Shown here piece by piece: positions 60,235 to 64,000 of a stretch of DNA of 64,000 nucleotides (position 1 is the stretch's first letter; the number at the start of each line of letters is the position of its first letter). The position numbers and the translations under genes are program-made. The notes beneath the pieces are model-generated. The model saw only the letters and a program-made list of their open reading frames with translations. It did no database searches and was not told where the DNA came from. The stretch lies in the NCBI GenBank assembly GCA_018902755.1, contig JAHIQI010000046.1:1-64000 (forward strand), given 5' to 3'. This DNA comes from Pseudomonadota bacterium (GTDB taxonomy: Bacteria > Desulfobacterota > Desulfarculia > Desulfarculales > Desulfarculaceae).

Positions 60235-60568
60235 GGACGGGCACTCCTTGCCGGTAATAAGGCTGTAGGCTTTAGCTAACGATTGTATGCAGTTGGCTTG
60301 CTTCTGTCAAGCAGCTAAACTTATACGCCAACCCGGCTCCCCGGGCAGCACGCCTTTTCATATCATGCCTAGTTGAGAGATGCCCGGCCTGTCAAGCTAT
60401 TTTTTATAAATTTATCTGTGTATTAGTCCAATTACTCCCATCGCGCGGCCTCTCCGGAGCGCTCTAAACGCCGCCAACAAAGGGCGGCTGGTCATTTTGT
60501 CTGCTTTTGCCCTAGGCGTAGCTCATGCTATTAATTAAGCTGACTTTAAGGGATGGGAGCAAAAACCG
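60235..60568. other. Intergenic region with the HU/IHF promoter, otherwise empty
   Basis: 334 bp between divergent genes. Apart from the HU/IHF promoter (60282-60310) I find no frame or RNA gene. The middle (about 60391-60420) is AT-rich, and a CCTGTCAAGC segment recurs in similar form near the promoter. The + strand gene start at 60569 has a GGGAG upstream. Confidence 0.5.
60282..60310 (-). promoter_or_regulatory. Sigma-70-like promoter of the HU/IHF-like gene
   Basis: Minus-strand TTGACA (60305-60310) and TACAAT (60282-60287) have a 17-bp spacer, close to consensus, about 48 nt before the ATG. Confidence 0.7.
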
Positions 60569-61594
60569 GTGAGCTACCTGAGCAAGATATTGTCGGCCGC
60601 CCTGGTGGCCTGCTGCCTTTGGGGCGGGGCGGCCCCGGCCCAGGAGACCAAGGATTTTGTGGCCCAGGCCCTGTACAGCCACGTTTATAAAGACCAGCGC
60701 TGGGCCATCTCCCCCCAGGAGCTTGACTTCCTGGTGGACAACCTGGTGGGGGTGCTGGCCGTGGTAAGCCAGCCGGAGTTCAAGCGCCGCCACCCCCTGC
60801 TGGGCAATCTGGTCCTGGAGCGGCTGGGCGGCACGGCCCATTCCTTCAGCCTGAAGACATACAGCAACCAGGCCCAGGTGACCATGGAGCGCCCCGGCCC
60901 CAGGGAAATCGTGTACCAGGCCCAGATCACCATGCAAAAGCTGGGCTTGTCGGTGAGCGGGCAGATGCTTATCCGCCTGGTCCTGCAATATGCCTCACCC
61001 CAGGACCAGGCGCTCAAGGCCGAGGTAACCGTGGCGTTCCGCCCGGCCTCGGAGGTGCTGGCCGCGGCCCTCAAGCCGGTGATGACCTCCTTCCAGAAGG
61101 AGATGGACCGCCTGGCAGGCAAGGCCATGGTGCAGATCCAGGACTTCCTGCGGGTTTATCAAGAGGAGCGTAGCGGAGCCTTCAGCCGGGCGGGCCTGCT
61201 GGGCCAGTTGGCCCTGATCAACCAGCGCCGCCTGGTGCAGGCCGCCGAGCTGAAAGCGAAAACCGCCCCAACGGACAGCGCCCTGCCCTCCGGCGGCCTG
61301 GGCCGCGTGGCCCTGGCCCTGGCCGCGGCCCTGTTGCTGCTGGCTGGCCTGGTCCTGGGCTGGCTCCTGGCCAACCGCCTAAGGGCTTCGCGCGACCAGA
61401 AGCTCCTGCGCCGTAGCCTGCGGGCTCAGCGGGAGCAGGCGGCCTTGGACAAAAGGCTGGCAAAACTGTTAAAAACTAGAGAGCTTTCCCCCCAGGCCGC
61501 CGCCGAGGCCAAACTGGAGCATCAACGGCTCAGCCGGGAGTTGCTCCAGCGCCTGGGGCGCGAAGCCAAACCACCCCGGCAAGCTAAAAAATAG
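60569..61594 (+). CDS. Hypothetical exported protein with C-terminal membrane helix and basic coiled tail (341 aa)
   Basis: No family recognised. A GTG at 60569 follows GGGAG. N-terminal signal (about 1-24, PAQE). A periplasmic part (about 25-240) has no known motif that I can name (FVAQALYSHVYKDQRW, VDNLVGVLAVVSQPEFKRRH). One strong helix (about 245-268: VALALAAALLLLAGLVLGWL) is followed by a basic, helical cytoplasmic tail rich in Arg, Gln and Lys (about 270-341). A bitopic membrane protein. It lies 43 bp before the methyltransferase-glycosyltransferase gene. Confidence 0.72.
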   Translation: MSYLSKILSAALVACCLWGGAAPAQETKDFVAQALYSHVYKDQRWAISPQELDFLVDNLVGVLAVVSQPEFKRRHPLLGNLVLERLGGTAHSFSLKTYSNQAQVTMERPGPREIVYQAQITMQKLGLSVSGQMLIRLVLQYASPQDQALKAEVTVAFRPASEVLAAALKPVMTSFQKEMDRLAGKAMVQIQDFLRVYQEERSGAFSRAGLLGQLALINQRRLVQAAELKAKTAPTDSALPSGGLGRVALALAAALLLLAGLVLGWLLANRLRASRDQKLLRRSLRAQREQAALDKRLAKLLKTRELSPQAAAEAKLEHQRLSRELLQRLGREAKPPRQAKK

Positions 61595-61637
61595 GGGCTC
61601 CGGTCCGACCCCCCCGGCCCCGCGCGAAGGAAAAAAC

Positions 61638-63098
61638 ATGGATCAGGCTCCCCCCAACTACACCGACGAGCACTACCGCCAGGCCTACAACCAAAAGCGA
61701 CTGAGCTTTTGGCAAAAAGTGGCCGCCTCCGCTTCCAAGGGAGGCCGGGTGGGGCACCGCTTCTACCTCAATCACCTGCAGCGCATCTACGGCCGCCTGA
61801 TCAGCCCCGGCCAGAAGGTGCTGGAGGTGGGCTGCGGCCAGGGCGACCTGCTGGCCTCGCTTAAGCCCTCGGTGGGGCTGGGGGTGGATTTCTGCCCGGA
61901 GATGATCGCCCAGGCCCGGGAGCGCCACCCGGAGCACAGCTTTTTGTGCGTGGACGCCCAGGATCTGGACCTGGAGGGCCTGACCTTCGACTACATTATC
62001 CTCTCGGACCTGGTCAACGACCTGTGGGACGTGGAGGAGGTGCTCAAGAAGCTGCGCCCGGCCTGCCACCCCCGCACCCGCATAATCCTCAACTTCCACT
62101 CCCGCCTGTGGGCCGCGCCCCTGGCGGTGGTGCGGCGCCTGGGCCTGGCCCAGCCCCTGCTCACCCAAAACTGGTTCACCGCCCCGGACGCGGTCAACCT
62201 GCTGGACCTGGCCGGGTACCAGAGCTTCCGAACCTGGATGGAGCTGCTTTGGCCCATGCCCGGCTCCGTGCCCAACTGGCTTTTCAACCGGGTGCTGGCC
62301 CGGATCTGGCCCATCAAGTACCTGGCCCTGTGCAACTTCGTCATGGCCCGCCCGGCCCCGGCCAAGCCCATGGAAAAAGAGCCGGTGGTGTCGGTGATCA
62401 TCGCCTCGCGCAACGAGGCGGGCAACATCGACGGCCTGATGCGCCGCACCCCGGAGATGGGCGCGGGCACCGAGCTGATCTTCGTGGAAGGCCACAGCAC
62501 CGACGACACCTGGGGGGCCATCCAACAGGCCCTGAAGGACCACCCCCATCGCCGGGCCAAGGCCTATCAGCAGACCGGGGTGGGCAAAGGCGACGCGGTG
62601 CGCCTGGGCTTCGACAAGGCCGAGGGCGATCTGTACATGATCATGGACGCTGACCTCACCTTCCCGCCCGAGAACCTGACCCGCTTCTACGACGCCTGGT
62701 ACAGCGGCAAGGGCGAGTACATCAACGGGGTGCGCTTGGTCTACCCCATGGAAGACAAGGCCATGCGGCCCATCAACTTCCTGGGCAACAAGTTCTTCAG
62801 CCTGGCCTTCTCCTGGTGCCTGGAGCAGCCCATCAAGGACACCCTGTGCTGCACCAAGGTGCTCAGCCGCCGGGACTACGAGGTCATCGTGGCCAACCGG
62901 GCCTATTTCGGGGACTTCGACCCCTTCGGCGATTTTGACATCATCTTCGGCGCGGCCAAGCAGAACATGAAGATGGTGGACCTGCCCATCCGCTACCGCG
63001 AACGCCTCTACGGCAGCACCAACATCTCCCGCTGGAGCCACGGCTGGCTGCTCATCAAGATGCTGTGGATAGGCCTGAAGAAGCTTAAATTCGTATGA
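61638..63098 (+). CDS. Fusion of SAM-dependent methyltransferase and glycosyltransferase family 2 (486 aa)
   Basis: The N-terminal ~220 residues are a class-I methyltransferase (VLEVGCGQGDLL near 61-72; the GVDFCPEMI acidic end about 80-88; FDYIILSDLVNDL near 116-128). The C-terminal half (about 248-475) is a DPM1/GT-2 fold: VSVIIASRNEAGNIDGLM, the acidic motif MIMDADLTFPPE (about 334-345), and GDFDPFGDFDIIFGAAK. The last helix LLIKMLWIGLKKL is hydrophobic, so it may sit on the membrane. The partner gene starts at 63095 (ATGA overlap) and encodes a polytopic membrane protein. A lipid-linked sugar donor pathway is likely; the exact product is unknown. Confidence 0.88.
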   Translation: MDQAPPNYTDEHYRQAYNQKRLSFWQKVAASASKGGRVGHRFYLNHLQRIYGRLISPGQKVLEVGCGQGDLLASLKPSVGLGVDFCPEMIAQARERHPEHSFLCVDAQDLDLEGLTFDYIILSDLVNDLWDVEEVLKKLRPACHPRTRIILNFHSRLWAAPLAVVRRLGLAQPLLTQNWFTAPDAVNLLDLAGYQSFRTWMELLWPMPGSVPNWLFNRVLARIWPIKYLALCNFVMARPAPAKPMEKEPVVSVIIASRNEAGNIDGLMRRTPEMGAGTELIFVEGHSTDDTWGAIQQALKDHPHRRAKAYQQTGVGKGDAVRLGFDKAEGDLYMIMDADLTFPPENLTRFYDAWYSGKGEYINGVRLVYPMEDKAMRPINFLGNKFFSLAFSWCLEQPIKDTLCCTKVLSRRDYEVIVANRAYFGDFDPFGDFDIIFGAAKQNMKMVDLPIRYRERLYGSTNISRWSHGWLLIKMLWIGLKKLKFV

Positions 63099-64000
63099 GC
63101 CAAGCGGCCCATGACCGGGGCGGCGACCTCGCGCCCCTAGCTCCGCCCCCCAGACAAGCCCCCCTGTTATGGGCCGTGCCGACGTTCGTGTTCCTGGCCC
63201 TGGCCTATTGGGCCATGAGCGCCGCCTTCCCCTATTACTTCATCTGGGACCTGGACCACATCGTGGCCCTGGACACCCTGATCATCAACAGCGGGCTTTT
63301 GCCCGACCACATCCACAGCCCCGGTTTCGGCGCCTACTTCATCACGGTGTGGGCCTCCGGCCTGGCCGCTGGCCTGGGCTGGCTTTCGGCGCTCAACCTG
63401 GACCAGCTCGACCACTCCCTGAACCCCCTGGCCTGCCTGGCCCAGGCGGTGGAGTTGCTGCGCCGCCTCAGCCCCCTGGCGGTGCTGGGCGCGGTATTTC
63501 TGCTGTGGAGCGCCCTGCAGGCCGCCTTCCGGCCCCGCGCCCTGTGGGCCCTGGGCGCGGCCCTGATCCTGGGCCTGGAGCAGGGGCTCTTCTACCAGGC
63601 CGCCCTTATCCGCACCGAGCAGTACAGCCTTATGTACTGGGCCGGGGCCGTCCTGGTGGCGGTGCTGGCCGGGCGGGCGCGGGGCTGGCCCCGCCTGGGG
63701 TGGCTGGGGCTGGCGGGACTTTTGCTGGGCTTGGCCTTTGTCACCAAGGTGCAGTTGGGCACCTATCTGCTCGCCGCGCCCCTGCTCTTTCTGCTGCCCA
63801 TCGCCCTGAAGGGCGAGTCCTGGGACCAGGCCCTGCCCTCGCCGGGACGCGCTCAAGCCCTGGCCGGGTTGGCCGCAGCGGTGCTGGCCCTGGCCGTCAC
63901 CGCCGCCCTGGCTTGGCTGGCCTGGCGCGAGCCCATCCCCGAGGGCATGGGCACCTTCCTCTACCGCCTGAGCATCCACCTCACCCCGCCCCTGCTGGCC
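63095..64000 (+). CDS. Polytopic membrane protein, GT-C-like glycosyltransferase (N-terminal part; runs off the window)
   Basis: The ATG at 63095 overlaps the previous stop (ATGA), and the frame stays open to the last base, giving at least 302 residues. Several hydrophobic helices are separated by short loops; the first periplasmic loop has YYFIWDLDHIVALDTLIINS (about 48-67) with DxD-like acidic residues, in the position of the catalytic Asp in GT-C transferases. It is probably a dolichyl/polyprenyl-phosphate-sugar-dependent transferase using the product of the upstream GT-2 fusion. The end of the gene is not visible. Confidence 0.75.
   Translation, partial: MSQAAHDRGGDLAPLAPPPRQAPLLWAVPTFVFLALAYWAMSAAFPYYFIWDLDHIVALDTLIINSGLLPDHIHSPGFGAYFITVWASGLAAGLGWLSALNLDQLDHSLNPLACLAQAVELLRRLSPLAVLGAVFLLWSALQAAFRPRALWALGAALILGLEQGLFYQAALIRTEQYSLMYWAGAVLVAVLAGRARGWPRLGWLGLAGLLLGLAFVTKVQLGTYLLAAPLLFLLPIALKGESWDQALPSPGRAQALAGLAAAVLALAVTAALAWLAWREPIPEGMGTFLYRLSIHLTPPLLA

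Overview
The window is GC-rich bacterial chromosome, densely packed with genes and short on intergenic DNA. The gene content suggests an anaerobic member of the Desulfobacterota (former Deltaproteobacteria), perhaps near the Desulfarculales. The clues are a PEP-CTERM protein, a di-haem cytochrome c, an HndA/HndC (NuoE/NuoF)-like pair, a cobalamin uptake and remodelling operon plus cobUTS, an NfeD-slipin pair and a small bacterial SRP RNA. The taxonomic placement is inference. No phage, insertion sequence, CRISPR array, tRNA or rRNA was recognised.

Layout. 1-3.6 kb: a small membrane protein, a choice-of-anchor-A PEP-CTERM protein and a fumarate-reductase-type flavoprotein. 3.68-8.7 kb: a cobalamin riboswitch with a transcription terminator, then a B12 uptake operon: an exported BtuF-CbiZ fusion, a second BtuF, BtuC and BtuD. 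8.7-11.3 kb: a compact cassette that looks like a peptide-modification (RiPP) locus. It has its own strong promoter, a 20-residue Cys-rich peptide ending CKCKSSC and a terminator, followed by an exported DUF192 protein, an 8-Cys protein, a PqqD-like/radical SAM/SPASM enzyme and a cupin with a His-rich tail. 11.5-14.4 kb: a metal or metalloid efflux permease (SO_0444/DUF318) with an ArsR regulator and, divergently, a thioredoxin-fold protein, then a di-haem cytochrome.

14.5-26.3 kb: housekeeping genes (thrC, a thioesterase, rlmH, an ANTAR regulator, a NifU-like scaffold, purC, mdh) and a minus-strand run (HD-domain protein, Rho_N protein, slipin, NfeD protease, uracil-DNA glycosylase, coaBC, lipoprotein, nitroreductase). 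26.5-31.4 kb: a Dpp/Opp-type ABC importer lacking its ATPases, a tautomerase, a GNAT protein and a cupin. 31.6-38 kb: a LexA-like protease without a DNA-binding domain, an amidohydrolase, an SbcD/YhaO-YhaN pair and an MBL hydrolase. 38.1-47 kb: NuoF/HndC- and NuoE/HndA-like subunits, then plsC-like, ftsK, lolA, cobU, cobT and cobS on the minus strand.

47-64 kb: ssb, a YrdC/Sua5 protein, an aspartate-racemase-like gene, an MFS pump and a long minus-strand run (SPOR protein, small hypotheticals, cupin, PNPOx-like, hisC, cmk, rpsA, sppA, EI24/CysZ). These are followed by an IclR regulator, a Zn-ribbon HTH protein, SRP RNA, an HU/IHF gene, a membrane protein, a methyltransferase-glycosyltransferase fusion and a polytopic membrane protein cut by the window end.

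Two things stand out. The first is the peptide/radical SAM cassette attached to the B12 uptake operon. The second is a dispersed ~130-bp intergenic element present four times, whose copies fold into a long hairpin with compensatory changes in the central stem. The cobalamin genes form a salvage theme: uptake, CbiZ remodelling, and CobUTS reassembly of the lower ligand.
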